DNA of 64,000 nucleotides from Pieris napi (GCF_905475465.1 NC_062254.1:1632001-1696000); one strand, 5' to 3'; shown: positions 11,645 to 23,090, numbered from the stretch's first letter. Notes: generated by a model from the sequence alone, not told the origin. A program made the numbers and translations.

Positions 11645-12217
11645 TAGCTAAGAAAAAGGTGTTCAATCTATGTATCCTACCATGTGTTACATACGGCTGC
11701 GAGACTTGGGCTTTATCTCAGAAACATCTTCTAAAGTTGAGAACATGCCAAAGAGGAATGGAAAGAAGCATGGTGGGTGTAACACTGAGACATCGAAAAA
11801 GAGCAGAAGAGATCAGATCAACGACCAAAGTAGAAGACATTATAAAGAAAATAAGGCAGTTGAAATGGCGCTGGACTGGGCACATGACGAGAGATAGCAG
11901 GTTGAAATGGACAAAAATAATTACAGAATGGCAACCACGTGATGGAAAAAGGAAAAGAGGAAGACCGACCAAGAGATGGGCAGACGATATTAAGATAATA
12001 GGAGGCACAACTTGGACAAGAAGAGCTAATAACAGAAAAGAATGGAAACAGCTGGAAGAGGCCTACGTGTCACAGGACACGCTGATTACCAAAAACGGGT
12101 CATATGATGCATTAGATTAAGTTTTATTTATGTGTTAGAATTAAGTGTTTTTTTATGTAACTTAAATAATTGTTATTACATTGTATGGGTGTCAGCAATA
12201 AAGGCTAATCAAACATA
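11645..12217 (+). pseudogene. RTE-like retrotransposon, reverse transcriptase C-terminal fragment
   Basis: An uninterrupted 153-codon frame (11659-12120) encodes the C-terminal part of an insect non-LTR reverse transcriptase. Homology begins slightly upstream (AKKKVFNLCILPCVTYGCE), continues through ETWALS, QRGMERSMVGVTL, IRQLKWRWTGHMTR and KRGRPTKRWADDI, and ends in a W..LEEAYV segment. These blocks characterise the region after the RT palm in RTE-type and related elements. The palm (YADD box) and endonuclease are absent, so this is a 5'-truncated insertion, the usual result of incomplete target-primed reverse transcription. A 3' untranslated stretch with AATAAA follows, and the element probably ends near 12217. 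The intact frame suggests a fairly young insertion. It cannot make an active enzyme. Confidence 0.85.
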
Positions 12218-12524
12218 AGAAAGTGTCCAATAAGTTTGAGTTTGAGTTTGTGTTCTATGCTAAGTGAAAATCATTGATTAGCACTAAAGACCCACTAACA
12301 CTAATGAGAATTACAGAAAATATGATTATACAATGTAAAGAATGATTTATCTCCTTTTCCGTTTATCTTTTTCACCCTTGAATATTAGATTCTACCTGCT
12401 AATCTATACAGATGAAGAGTGTGTACGCTTACTTAATTGATTTCAAAAATTATTTTTGTTTAGCATTTATCGATGAAAACTTCAAGATAGAAGAAGATTT
12501 TCGTTATCTATTTAAATAATAATG

Positions 12525-12650
12525 AATCAAAAAATTTTCGGCGCAAAACTCGAAGACGACTGGACCGGTTCGATTTTTTTTAAATCTATTCCTTGTACTC
12601 TGAGGAATAAAGGTTTTAATGTGAAAAATGGTTGAAACAAATTTGAAAAT
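12525..12650 (+). mobile_element. Degenerate Helitron-like 5' portion
   Basis: The stretch AAACTCGAAGACGACTGGACC followed by a GATT-rich segment and an AGGAATAAAGG segment resembles the start of the element at 30743. No 3' CTAG end was found, so it is degraded or truncated. Confidence 0.4.
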
Positions 12651-12659
12651 AATTTACTA

Positions 12660-13400
12660 AGGTTTTATTAAGGAAAAGCGAACAGTCTCTATATGGTGGC
12701 AAAGTGACTATATGTTGTAGTTATTAAAGAGGAAGGCTAAATTAAAAAAAAACATATTAAGGGTAATAAGGGTTGTTAATAGTTGTTAGTAGTTTAGCCC
12801 CCGTCTATGCCACAATATGACCTTTCTATGTACACTAAACACTTGTTCTTACACAAAATTTATAGCTGACACTTTATTAAGTCCGAGAGACTGAAGTTTC
12901 AGTATTCGGTCTAAGAAAGTACGAGCTGTCTCTGCGTTCTGTATGCGGCTAGGTTGGTTACCCATTTCCCAGCGACGTGATGCTCACCATCTCCATCATG
13001 TTTAATCCCAAAAAATATACAAAAATTGCTTGGTCAATTTGTCGTACAGGAGCCATAGTTCGCGGTCAATATCGACTCTTCAACGTAGAGATAAAGTAAC
13101 ATGTCATGCATATACTACTGGGCAAAATAAATTCAATAAATGCAGAAATGTCGGTTCCATGTATTACTATTAATACGCTTATGAATGAAACAATGCTGTA
13201 AAAAAATCCTTCGTCCATTTGTCTATGGATTTTCTAAGAACGGATACCAATCTAGTGAAGTCAAAGTTATGGTTTGTTTATTTTTATAAACTCTTTGATG
13301 TTGCCGCCCTAACCATATTGCGTGCTTGAGATTAGATTAGTTAACAGCTCAATTTGAAGCCAGATTTGTGTTTATTTTATTAGAAGATTTGAAAATTTTA
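12660..13400. other. AT-rich non-coding DNA
   Basis: Nothing recognised. Confidence 0.4.
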
Positions 13401-13404
13401 GCGT

Positions 13405-13593
13405 ATGGTAACAATTAATAATAATAAAGTATTTTATTCGGTTAAAAGAGTATTAACAATATTAGGTCTTATTTTAATTATTTTATCTAACACCAGCTCC
13501 TCATCTGCTTGCCAAGTCTCTTCTTCGTTCGCTTTCATTGCGCGCGACGTGCCTATTTATTTTAATCCCTGTCTTAAAAACAAATGCAAGTAA
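13405..13593 (+). CDS. Unassigned short ORF with signal-peptide-like N-terminus
   Basis: I do not recognise this 62-residue ORF. Residues 14-34 form a basic start (VKR) followed by a hydrophobic run (LTILGLILIILS) and a small-residue stretch (NTSSSSAC), the pattern of a secretory signal peptide. The remainder is about 27 residues with three cysteines. Against it, the region is AT-rich at the 5' end, the initiation context (AGCGTATGG) is only fair, there is no evidence of splicing or a promoter, and a short ORF of this size is expected by chance in 64 kb. A repeat origin for the GC-richer second half cannot be excluded. Confidence 0.15.
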   Translation: MVTINNNKVFYSVKRVLTILGLILIILSNTSSSSACQVSSSFAFIARDVPIYFNPCLKNKCK

Positions 13594-13889
13594 CCAATAT
13601 TGGCTTGAACAGGCTAAACTAGTCTTTTTATGATAGTATGAAATGTATATAGCGACATCTATTTTTGAATAGAAGAATGAAGCAAGCTGGTTTTATATTA
13701 TCCTACAGATGGCGCGGATATAGATTTTGTTGAATTTGTATACATGAATACAGAGGGCGCTGGTATTACTATCGGGCATTTAAATATTTTTGCTACTTAC
13801 CAATAGATGGCATTTAGCGAACGTTTGTAGAACCTCGATCATTTCCTTTATAGCAAAAGAAATGAAGATGTCCATAATAATTTCACAGG

Positions 13890-14320
13890 TTATGATAAAA
13901 GTATCAGGATACTTTCTGATGCGCAGAAACAAGAAAGACTGAGAATTCCAAAAAGCTGTTTGGATTTGTTACAACAATATCTTTTGGCTGAATTCATAAC
14001 TATGGACAAATGCCTACGTGACAATATTATGACCCGAAAAAACAGTTTAAGAATGACTTGGTAAGATCGTGGGCAGTTTTTTCTGGGACAGCCAAGGGTG
14101 ATATTGTTCATATAACTTAATTATGGAGCGTGTTAAACGCGCTAACGTTTTATTTCACGAAGATAACGCCTACTCGCACAAGACTAGTGCTGGCTGCAAT
14201 TCAAAAGCTGGCTTCGAATTGATGGAACCTCCTCCATATTAACCGGACTTAGAGATTTCTACTATTCAATAATATTTATGCGGTTAAAGGAACATAAGAG
14301 GGGCCATACATTTGTAGGTG
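13890..14320 (+). pseudogene. Mariner-like transposase relic
   Basis: Broken coding sequence for a Tc1/mariner-superfamily DDE transposase. Readable blocks in order are: RIPKSCLDLLQQYLLAEFIT followed by MDK where mariners have the first catalytic Asp region; a segment reading GQFFLGQPRV that corresponds to the WD..G block; VLFHEDNAYSH, where the Asp of HEDNA is the second catalytic residue; and GFELMEPPPY followed by PDL, the motif near the third catalytic Asp. At least three stop codons or frame changes interrupt it, and the N-terminal DNA-binding half is not recognisable. Family transposases are about 345 residues, so well under half remains. No terminal repeats were found. An old, dead copy. 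Confidence 0.75.
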
Positions 14321-14371
14321 AAGCATGATACATGATATTTCAGAAATAAAGAAAATTTTTTTTATAGAAGT

Positions 14372-14505
14372 ATAAAATAAAATAAAATATGTTTATTATG
14401 GAACATAAGGGTATCACTTATTCCACGTCATTAAATTTGAATCTGTAGGCATCCCTATTCATCGGCAAAGAAGACAGAGGGTGTAGGCCGAGAGTTTGCT
14501 AATAA
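14372..14505 (-). mobile_element. Retroposon tail family C
   Basis: Plus strand reads AAAATATGTTTATTATGGAAC, TCACTTATTCCACGTCATTA and CATCGGCAAAGAAGACAGAG, shared with copies at 26.82, 29.15 and 29.58 kb. On the minus strand it ends CCATAATAAACATATTTTA, an AATAAA-type signal followed by repeated TTTTA, so it is read as the 3' end of a minus-strand retroposon. Confidence 0.65.
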
Positions 14506-14737
14506 ACTAGCAAATCATCAAACAACACTTATTTCAAAACAAATACGCCCAAATTAAAATTCCCTACTACATCGAATTATTAACATTTAATTAAAGATAA
14601 TTGCGTCATACTCTTGATTACTTTTTTATTGAACACTCCTAGTATAAGATTCTGTAGAGAAAAAATTATAAGTGTGATTGTGTCACAAAATAGTGTTATT
14701 AGACAGTCCTTTACTCTTAACGGGATTTATATACAGA

Positions 14738-14993
14738 GCAGTGTTTGCCTAGTGGCTTCAGCGTGCGACCCTCATGCCTGAGGTCGTAGGTTCGATCCTC
14801 AGCTGTGCACCAATGGACTTTCTTTATACGGGCGCATTTAACACTCGCTCGAACGGTGAAGAAAAACATCGTGAGGAAACCAGCTTGTTCGACGGCGTGC
14901 GTCAGGCACAGAAGGCTGATCACCTACTTGCCTGTTAAATTAACAAATAATCATGAAACAGATACATAAATCTGAGGCCCAGACCTAAAAAAA
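14738..14993 (+). mobile_element. SINE-1 copy
   Basis: Plus-orientation copy from CAGTGTTTGCCTAGTGGCTT to GGCCCAGACCTAAAA, with a B-box-like GGTTCGATCC near 14791. The short minus-strand ORF across it is an artefact. Confidence 0.85.
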
Positions 14994-14999
14994 GTCCTT

Positions 15000-15678
15000 T
15001 CCGTCTTTTACTTACGAACTTAGTGCTAGATCCCATTAATATAGTGGTACTTTTTTAAATGGCCCTAAGATTAAGACTTATAGTTAAGATATATATATAA
15101 ACGCGATAAACTTATAAGCTTTGTAATCGGATATGAGGGTCATAAAAAGACAAGTGGGAACATCAAGAATTAAATTGACCTCGCAGTGTCAAACGAGTCA
15201 GCTGTTGCTGATACAAATTGATTACGTACTGGAGTTTATTTTTATATAAGATTTTTAGTATTCCTACAGATAGTTTAATATTATTTAATTATATAATACA
15301 TAATGCCAAAGACAGAATACACGTTAAACAAACATAAAATGATAACAGTTTTAAAAAAAAGGAAATGATGTTAAGGACCTATATGCTCACCAAACTCCAA
15401 AGAGGTACATTGTTTCTTTCCATTTTTCGTCATCGTTTCTTGAAGTAGGGTGAATGGAAGAAATATATGGTGGAGTTGAGTAGTTAATGTATCCATTTTG
15501 AAAGATCGATACACGATAAAACTTCGCCTAAAAGAAAAAAAATCCAAACATAGACAATTTTTGACACTTTGAATTCATTTTATGACGAAAATGCATATAG
15601 AACATGATTTTGACATTTACACAATATATTTTATCGCAAGCCAAGTAATTTCAGAGTACATACACATTTCCGAGTACA
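15000..15678. other. AT-rich non-coding DNA
   Basis: Nothing recognised. Confidence 0.4.
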
Positions 15679-15681
15679 GCT

Positions 15682-15858
15682 TTGCGATTCTGTAACTCAC
15701 TTTTCGAACTCACACAGCGGTTTTCGCATCGGCGGTCGCTCTCAAATCAGTCGTGAAGCAGTCATTTTATGATTTGACAATCTGATAAACTATAAACAAC
15801 ACGCTCCTACCTGCGAAAACTGCTGTATGAGTTCGAAAACTGAGTTACAGAATCGCAA
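15682..15858. mobile_element. M1 MITE, internally rearranged copy
   Basis: Terminal inverted repeats of about 47 bp (15682-15728 and 15812-15858) start TTGCGATTCTGTAACTCAC as in the 3.0 kb copy. They also contain a TTTTCGAACTCAC segment, which the 3.0 kb copy lacks. The asymmetric middle (15729-15811) holds the ATCAGTCGTGAAGCAGTCA segment from one arm only. Confidence 0.85.
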
Positions 15859-15864
15859 GGCAGT

Positions 15865-16695
15865 AATTTAAAAATATAGCTAAATATCCTGTCAACGTTT
15901 ACCTATATCATACGTGTCCCAGAAATTCGTGGTATCTTTTTATGTGGTATCGTGGTATTTGAGATGAGATGTACCTACCTACCTAAGCTGGTATATTATT
16001 GTATCATCATTGATTTGGGTTTTTTAAATTTTTTTAAATATTAATTAACATAATATACTCTTTATATTCCTTTATAAGAAAGCAGTATTATAGCTATATT
16101 GTATAATATTTAAATGTAATCTGAATAAAGCATTTATTTAAGTAGAACTTATTAAGTTATAAAGAATAATTATTTAATATTTACAAATCATTTCGAGATT
16201 ACTATATTATTCATACACTATTATTTATATTTCCTGATTCTTCATAAATCAGTTTCGACATTTTGAGTTAGGTACCTAAATCCATCATGAGTTGACTAGC
16301 AGTTTTCAGTTAATCAATATTATTTAATTTATTAATATTTGCTTGATGTATATAGAAGAACAATAATATTGTAACATTCATGTAATCTCTGACAATTTTC
16401 CAAGAGAAAATAAACCTAGTTTTTCCGTTCCAAAAATTTTATGCGGCAAAGCTGTCTGCATAAAGAAAAAATCTGCGGTATTTGTGATTGGAGAGCTTGC
16501 TATTTCGGAGCTTTTGTGTGTTTGAACGGAAGTGATACATTGTCGAGGATGAGAGACGCATCAAAAGAACTTTTTTCAATACAAATTTTTATTTATAACT
16601 CGCTGGATATGTAGTTATAAGAGGGTCGCTACCCACTCTATTATCTCGGCACATATATGTAATATTTAATACTGTCAATAAGACAGTATTGTTTA
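15865..16695. other. AT-rich non-coding DNA
   Basis: Nothing recognised. Confidence 0.4.
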
Positions 16696-16701
16696 TGTCA
16701 C

Positions 16702-17098
16702 CGTAAAATTGTAAAAACCGTTAGATTATAATCTATCTCGCGAGATTATAAACTGTCGAAAGATTGTCAACTCAACATACTGCTTACAATTTAACGTATT
16801 ATTATTCGGTAGATTGTAATCTATCGAAGTGAAACCGTCAAATTGTGAAACGGCCATTTTCTACTTTTCTATTAGACTATACACTTATAACCAATAGAAA
16901 ACGAGAATGTCACATCTCTTATAACCAATAGAAAAGTAGAAAATGGCCGTTTCACAATTTGACGGTTTCACTTCGATAGATTACAATCTACCGAATAATA
17001 ATACGTTAAATTGTAAGCAGTATGTTGAGTTGACAATCTTTCGACAGTTTATAATCTCGCGAGATAGATTACAATGTAACGGTTTTTACAATTTTACG
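16702..17098. mobile_element. Foldback element M2, complete copy
   Basis: Two arms of about 172 bp (16702-16873, 16927-17098) are reverse complements with very few mismatches, around a 53-bp spacer. The outer end is CGTAAAATTGTAAAAACCG, followed on the right by TTAA. Arms contain inner palindromes (AATCTATCTCGCGAGATTAT). The 71-residue ORF at 16943-17158 is simply one arm being read. A solitary arm lies at 10481-10636. TTAA at the edge would fit a piggyBac-like target preference, but the ends do not show a typical piggyBac CCC start. Confidence 0.85.
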
Positions 17099-17104
17099 TT
17101 AACA

Positions 17105-18285
17105 TTTACACTAAACCATACTTATCAAAATTATGAGAAACATCAGCTCACGATCTAATAATAAAATAATTTTCATATAAAGGTAAGTTTATAAATAGGC
17201 TTTTAAGTCCAGGAATTCAAGCCCACGTAGGCTTGAGGGGAACGAACGACCTCGCAACTGCATTTGCGAATAACTTAAACTTAGAATAAGTTCTCTCGAT
17301 TATCGAATCGGTGTTTATTTACATTACAAAAATATTTTAGGTTTATTTATGTTTGTTTACAACGATTATATTGAATAAAAAGGGTGCCTGTACTTATGTA
17401 CGCGCTTAAGAAGTTATACTTCTTTGGCATTAATAAAAATAGTTTTTGAATGCATGCAAATAATTTATTACAATTCAATAATAAAAGACTGGAAAAGGTC
17501 AATGTATAGGTCAAGGGTCAATATATAGCCAAGGTCAAGGTAATAAGATTATAGTCCATAAAGTTCAGTTTACATTTGAAAAATTAAATAAATAAATTCT
17601 ATTATTATTCGAATGTTATTTTTTAAATTATGTCCAATGCCGTAGCATCTTCCGTAGGCAACTTCATTCTGCTAATTTTCTGTCACGGTGCGCGAGCATT
17701 GTAAAATTTCACTCTCATCAATTTTTCATAACGCGGCTAAAGAACTTCAAAAAATCCCCTTTATAAACACGTAAAAGTTATGTGTACATGATACAGCCTT
17801 AATACATGAAAGGGGCTCTTAGCTACTAATTTTAATATAAGACATTTAGCCTTTGTGCTTTGAACCTTAAAAGCACGAAGTGCATTTAATTTCAAAGTTT
17901 CACATCAGCTTTATAACAATGATTAAATTGTGACATGAATTGTTTCATAATAAAAGCATTTTTAAAGATTAAACTTAAGTTTGTGATTCTCAACATCTGT
18001 GGGCTTCAAGTATTACGTAAGCACTATGGGGGGGGGGGTGTCTTTGATTTGCTTAATTGGTGATTGCGTCAACAGTCATTATTTACTTTTTTACACATTG
18101 TCTATGCTTGAAAACGAAATGCATATTTGAGGATTCATACAAAACTATTATTTTGGGAAGCTTTGTTTACTTTTTCTGACAAGAGGAAGGGGGGGGGGGA
18201 TAAATTGCAGAAAATCTCCTTACTTAATACTTGAACGGCCCCTGTCTGTCGTCTGTTTAATTTATTAATTTTTAGTTGAATAAAA
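17105..18285. other. Non-coding DNA with two G11 runs
   Basis: Mostly AT-rich with no gene. Two runs of eleven G lie at 18028-18038 and 18189-18199. The block around 17486-17540 repeats the word AGGTCAA several times. Confidence 0.6.
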
Positions 18286-18291
18286 ATAGAT

Positions 18292-18543
18292 CAGTGGCGC
18301 TACAACCTTTTTAAGTCTGGGCCTCAGATATCTGAATCTGTTTCTTTTTTCAATCTATTAAGCTAGTAGGTGATCATCCTCCTGTGTCTGACACACACCG
18401 TCAACTATTTGAGCCTATGGCAAGCCGGTTTCCTCACGATGTTTTCCTTCACAGTTTGAGCGGATGTTAAAAGTCCATTGGTTCACAACCGGGATCGAAT
18501 CTCACGGATAAGAGTCGCACGCTGAAGCCACTAGGCCAACACA
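18292..18543 (-). mobile_element. SINE-1 copy, full length
   Basis: Runs from CAGTGGCGCTACAACC to GCTGAAGCCACTAGGCCAACA in reverse orientation, so both conserved ends are present. One internal deletion removes part of the segment after GAGCGGATGTTAAA. Confidence 0.88.
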
Positions 18544-18549
18544 TAAAAA

Positions 18550-19150
18550 CCATATTTAAACTATGACTTCTTCTTAGACGAATTTCTCTAAAGAAATTCA
18601 CTGTGAGTGTTGTTGTTTTGTTTGCTTGGATTTTTATTGTTTTTATTATTATTAAGTTTTGTTATTAGTTGATCATTATATTGGTTTAAATTTTGCTTAT
18701 ACATGCATGAAATTAATTCAATTTATGTGTTCCAATTCTGTAATCCTTCATTACTATCAAATGCAATCCTATAAAACCTTGATTAACCAGCCCGAGATTT
18801 AAAGGCTGCCTGTTGCAACTATTATTAACATGAATATTTCCTTAAATATTAGCACATCATGATACTTTTGAGTCATTAAAATTCTTGGAAAAATTTAGTC
18901 ATCTACGCCAAATGTAGGTGGCATTGTAATGAGTTACACGAAACGTGATTTAAAAACATGAACAAAATATTAACATGTTTTGAGTCTATAATTAAAACAT
19001 AAGGGTACATAGGTGTTTGGGTTGATCCCTCTTGCCTCGTTTCAACACAGTACAAGCCGTTTAAATTCAAAATTTCATCAGCATCACCTTGATGACTGTC
19101 TTCCCTAATTGACGGCGACCTCCAATTGTTTAAAGTAATATACTCCTACT
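18550..19150. other. AT-rich non-coding DNA
   Basis: Nothing recognised. Confidence 0.4.
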
Positions 19151-19159
19151 CTTACAAAC

Positions 19160-19262
19160 TCCTCCCTCAAAGGTCGGCAACGCACCATGGGATACCCATT
19201 TTTTGTGGGTGCGTTGACTGCCCTTTTTGGGCGACCCTTAGGCTCGTTTTCCCCCAATAAAA
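19160..19262 (+). mobile_element. Probable LINE 3'-tail fragment
   Basis: Reads CAAAGGTCGGCAACGCACC, then GTGGGTGCG and GGCGACCCTTAGGCTCG, resembling the final part of insect LINE tails (GGCCGGCAACGCAC ... GCTCGTTTGCCCCC). It is related to but not the same as LINE-A. The minus-strand ORF over it (19105-19296) is an artefact. Confidence 0.45.
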
Positions 19263-19650
19263 ACCCTAAAAAACCTTGGTAATATATGCGTTTCACATTA
19301 AGACTGCTTTTTCCTTATTTATTTGTTTATCTGATTTCTATCTTTAGAATAAAGAAGAGAGAAGAACATGAATTCGACACATAATAATAATTTATTGCAA
19401 GAATGTGTAAGGTGGTACAATCGTAGGTTCGCATATTCTGCCACACACAATGGCACGCAAATTTGTCTTTAATAAAGAAATTTTACATTTTACTTTTACA
19501 TTATTAGTCATATGAATTAGTAAATTCTTATATTATTTGTATCGTACATGTCATATAGTATGTTATTAAATTTATATCAACTACAGTGTCTCACGCAAAG
19601 AATCATTTATTGAATAATATTTTTTTTCAAAAGGATAAATTTTATATATA

Positions 19651-19684
19651 TAGAGAGAGAGAGAGAGAGAAAGAAGAGAGAGAC
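19651..19684 (+). repeat. (GA)n microsatellite
   Basis: Run of GA dinucleotides with one AAGAA interruption, directly preceded by a short TA tract. Confidence 0.95.
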
Positions 19685-19707
19685 AATACCGTTGCAGTCA
19701 TATCAAA

Positions 19708-19795
19708 TTCAAATTCAAAAATCATTTATTCACGTAGGTAACACAATGTACACTTGTGATTCGTCATTAAAGAAATAAAAATAATCCTTACAGCA
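19708..19795 (-). mobile_element. Retroposon tail family B, 3' end only
   Basis: Plus strand reads AAATTCAAAAATCATTTATT and GTAGGTAACACAATGTACACT, the complement of the family B 3' end. Truncated after about 85 bp. Confidence 0.6.
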
Positions 19796-20091
19796 ATGGG
19801 GTTAAATCAAATTATAATCTGTTATCTGACCGGGAATCGAACGACAGTACAGACACAAAGTTCACGAGGTTTGCCATCGAAAGTTAATCAAAAACTGTTC
19901 TACAATTAAGTCTAAACACTTCCGCATTGCGGTACATACATTTTCTCATAGTTTTCTGCTTATTAACTGTGTTCACACAATTAGTAGTCAATTATATTAA
20001 CATGCTTGATACGTTTCAATGTCGCATCTTGACTAAATTAACAGTGAGTCAAACATGAAAGATTTATATAATCTTTACCTATATAACAATA

Positions 20092-20497
20092 CTAGCCGTT
20101 TCGCGCCCGCTTTGCTGGACGAATTAAAATAAATTTTATGTTTCATTATTTTATTTTTTTTTCATATTTTTATTATTCTTCTTTTTAACTTCCCGCTAAG
20201 AAAATTGAAATATGTCGAAAATCGAGTTTTTAACAGATGTTGACGTTTAGAGGTTCTAGGAAGCCTCCCCGAATGTTTCCGCGGTGAAGTCCGTATGGAT
20301 AAATTTTCATAAAAGTAAAACAGCAATAAAAAAATGAAGGAACGTTAGAATTCGAAAAATAAATAGCCTAAGTAGTTAGTTTAAATAATAAACCATCTAG
20401 GAAAAATTTCGCATCGAATGGTGGTAGTTTCATGCGATCAGTGGTTTAGGCGTGATTGAGCCTCAAACGAAGACCATTTTCTTTTTATATATATAGA
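20092..20497 (-). mobile_element. Helitron-like element 1 of a tandem pair
   Basis: On the minus strand it begins TCTATATATATAAAAAG at 20497 and ends GGCTAG followed by T at 20092. The TC start, CTAG end and T on the 3' side fit a Helitron-type element. The base before TC is G rather than A, and no clear terminal hairpin is seen, so the assignment is weaker than for its neighbour. Confidence 0.5.
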
Positions 20498-20508
20498 CTA
20501 TATAAATA

Positions 20509-20801
20509 CTAGCTGACCGGGCAAACGTCGTTTTGCCATGTATATCATTTATAATAAAAATAGGGGTTGATCTTAGAGGGGTGAAAATTAGGGGTTGTAT
20601 GTATATTTAATGCTGTATCATAAAAAAAATTAAAAAATAAAAAATCTAAAAAAAAAATAAAAAATTGGGGTGGACTACCCTTAACATTTAGGGCGATGAA
20701 AAATAGATCTTGTCCGATTCTCAAACCTACCCAATATGCACACAAAATTTCATGAGAATCGAAACTACAAACACCGCGACACGAGAATTTTATATATTAG
20801 A
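20509..20801 (-). mobile_element. Helitron-like element 2 of a tandem pair
   Basis: On the minus strand it starts TCTAATATATAAAATTCTCG at 20801 (preceded by A) and ends CTAG at 20509 (followed by T). A perfect hairpin GGCAAA...TTTGCC sits a few bases before the CTAG, matching Helitron 3' structure. The 5' segment (AAAATTCTCGTGTC) is shared with 44756-44917. The minus ORF at 20545-20745 is an A/T-rich artefact. Confidence 0.7.
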
Positions 20802-20809
20802 TAATGAAG

Positions 20810-22210
20810 AAGACCTGGAGACATGAAAAATACGAATTTTCAAATATTAAAATCGCAATTTCTCCATATTTACAGCCCTTGCGAATGCACCTGCAATATT
20901 GTTGACAGTGAGAGTGCAGACTAAACTCTGAGTATCAGCGGCTACATACTGCCTATTTACTTCTTTGAGTCAATGAGTGTGGAATTTTAATGAATGCCTT
21001 TAATTTTCGCTACAATTCAACTCACCCCGCAATCTCTTGTATCTTCCTAGCTTGGTGGATCTTTTTCTTCTTACAGAAATAGAAATTTTTTGGACATAAT
21101 CATTGTAAAACTTAAATCCAAATACCATAATTGCTAATACCTTAATTAATGTATTAAGTGTTACTTAGCGCAGAGGAACTGGGTTGGCTTATCGTGGTGA
21201 ATGTAAAGAAAAATCGTCATAAGATGATTAATCTTCTCATCTGTCATAATCTTATACTAATCAAGGATGTCATAGGGTGATAAATAATATTTTATTTTAT
21301 ATTTAAATTTGTAGTACTCTCACTATCTATGTTTGTCTTATCTTTTAATCTATGTTTTGTTTAATCTGAAGTAGGATTGTGGGAAATCACTATTTTAGTT
21401 TATAGAACTTAGCAAGCAAGCGATGTCGCTGTCAAAAGATATATGTGTATTACGCATTGTTTCATGCATTTAAATTCCTTGATTAAAAGCGATAAAGTAA
21501 GTTTATTGGTTGCATATTATCGTTGTGTTACCGTTAGTTTGACCGCTGTAATCCTATGTATTGCGTTGTGAGAGTAGCGACCAAGTTTAAAACCCTAAGG
21601 TGGTGCGTTCAAACCCCGTTTACACCCCCGTAACACAAGATCTATGGAGGAAAACATCGTCAAGCTGTAGCACAAGATGCTAATAAAATCAGCTGTTATA
21701 ACTGTTAAATTAATCATGTTTGAATTCTTATAAATATATTAATTACTTTTACAACATATTACGCTTGACCGTCGACAAAGGATGTCCTCCAAATATCGCT
21801 ATTTTTAGCTATCCTTGGCTATTCTTAGCTATTCTACCTTTGCTAACTTTCTTGTGCCATCCTACCTACCTCATAAAGTGATAAAACTGGTTAATGAATA
21901 GAGAAGAAGAAAGATAGAGCACCCCGGGTATGTAAAAGGAAGCAAGGGAAGACAAAAATCTATTTACCAACTTATATAAAAAGACAACTGAATATATGTA
22001 TGGCCTAATTGTGTTGTTGAAGTTTTATTATACAACATAATATACAATGATTTTCCTGTTTTAAAGGAACATGACACAATTGTATGGTAACAGATATATT
22101 ATAATGATCCTACGAACTCATAGCGATCTTATTTCAAGAGAAATTAATAGAAAATAAACATAATGTAATGAATCTAATCATATTGTCATTATATTGTATT
22201 ATTATTATTG
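20810..22210. other. AT-rich non-coding DNA with decayed SINE-1 trace
   Basis: At about 21560-21680 the order GAGAGTAGCGACC, GTGCGTTCAAACCCC and GAGGAAAACATCGTCAAGC resembles a badly decayed plus-strand SINE-1. The rest shows nothing. Confidence 0.4.
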
Positions 22211-22218
22211 TTATACAG

Positions 22219-22486
22219 AGAAGTTGTTCGGTCGTCAAGGCAAAATAAAAAATACCATCCGTAACACCTCGACGTCTGTCGTTCCACAACTGAGCGTTTC
22301 TTAAGGCAGTTTTTGCCACGCACCAAATCGACTTAGGGACCTTCAAGAAAACTGCGTACCAATTTTTAAAAGGCAAGCAACGCACTAGCGAGCCTTCTGG
22401 CAATGTTTATAGTTTCTATATTCAAGTGCCCATTACTTAACATCATATGAGCCTCCTGGCCCGTTTGCCTTCTATTACATAAAAAT
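22219..22486 (+). mobile_element. LINE-A 3' fragment
   Basis: Long tail copy: GGTCGTCAAGGCAAAAT, CACCTCGACGTCTGTCGTTC, TTAAGGCAGTTTTTGCC, then a deletion, then TTTTAAAAGGCAAGCAACGCA and GAGCCTCCTGGCCCGTTTGC. The frame is broken. The short minus ORF here is an artefact. Confidence 0.8.
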
Positions 22487-22499
22487 ATATATATAAACT

Positions 22500-23090
22500 T
22501 AACCAAAATATATATGTATATACATATAATGATTTAGTTAAGTGAAACGTTTTCAATCATCTATGTTATGTCGCGATTAGTTTCCTTCGTTTTTTATTAT
22601 TCATAAACTGTAAATAATTAAAACAGCGACTTATAAAAATTTTATACCTACTTGACACTGGCTAATGCACAAACCGTGCCAGAGCCATAAAGGAAGAAAA
22701 AAAAAAGTGAAACTTATCTTGAAACTTATATATAACTTCCTATGTTTATTCGTTTAATGAAAATCGTGTTTGTTAACATAAGGGATGTATAGTATCGACG
22801 CTTCTATATTATTTATTAAAGTGAATATAAAGCTTTTAAATGAATAAAAGTTTAGAATATAGAGTCTATATCAATGAAAGCTTGTTTAAATATCAAACAT
22901 ATGCTATTTGTTGCTTAGTACGGCATGAAAGCAAAACTTTCACCACAACTAGTTTAAGCTCAGCCAGCTTAAGAAAGCTGTGTTTGCTTTGTGTCTAGGC
23001 TTTCTATGATCTAGATAAGCTTTCAGTAACCAGACGATAGATTGTATAAATTAACAACTACTCGTTTGTTTTATTAATGAAGGCCAAATT
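22500..23090. other. AT-rich non-coding DNA
   Basis: Nothing recognised. Confidence 0.4.

Noticed and set aside
11718..12008. Minus-strand 96-codon ORF
   Set aside because: Complement of the RTE-like reverse transcriptase fragment, whose plus-strand frame shows clear family blocks.
16943..17158. 71-codon ORF similar to the minus ORF at 10461-10718
   Set aside because: Similarity comes from a shared foldback-element arm, not from a protein family.
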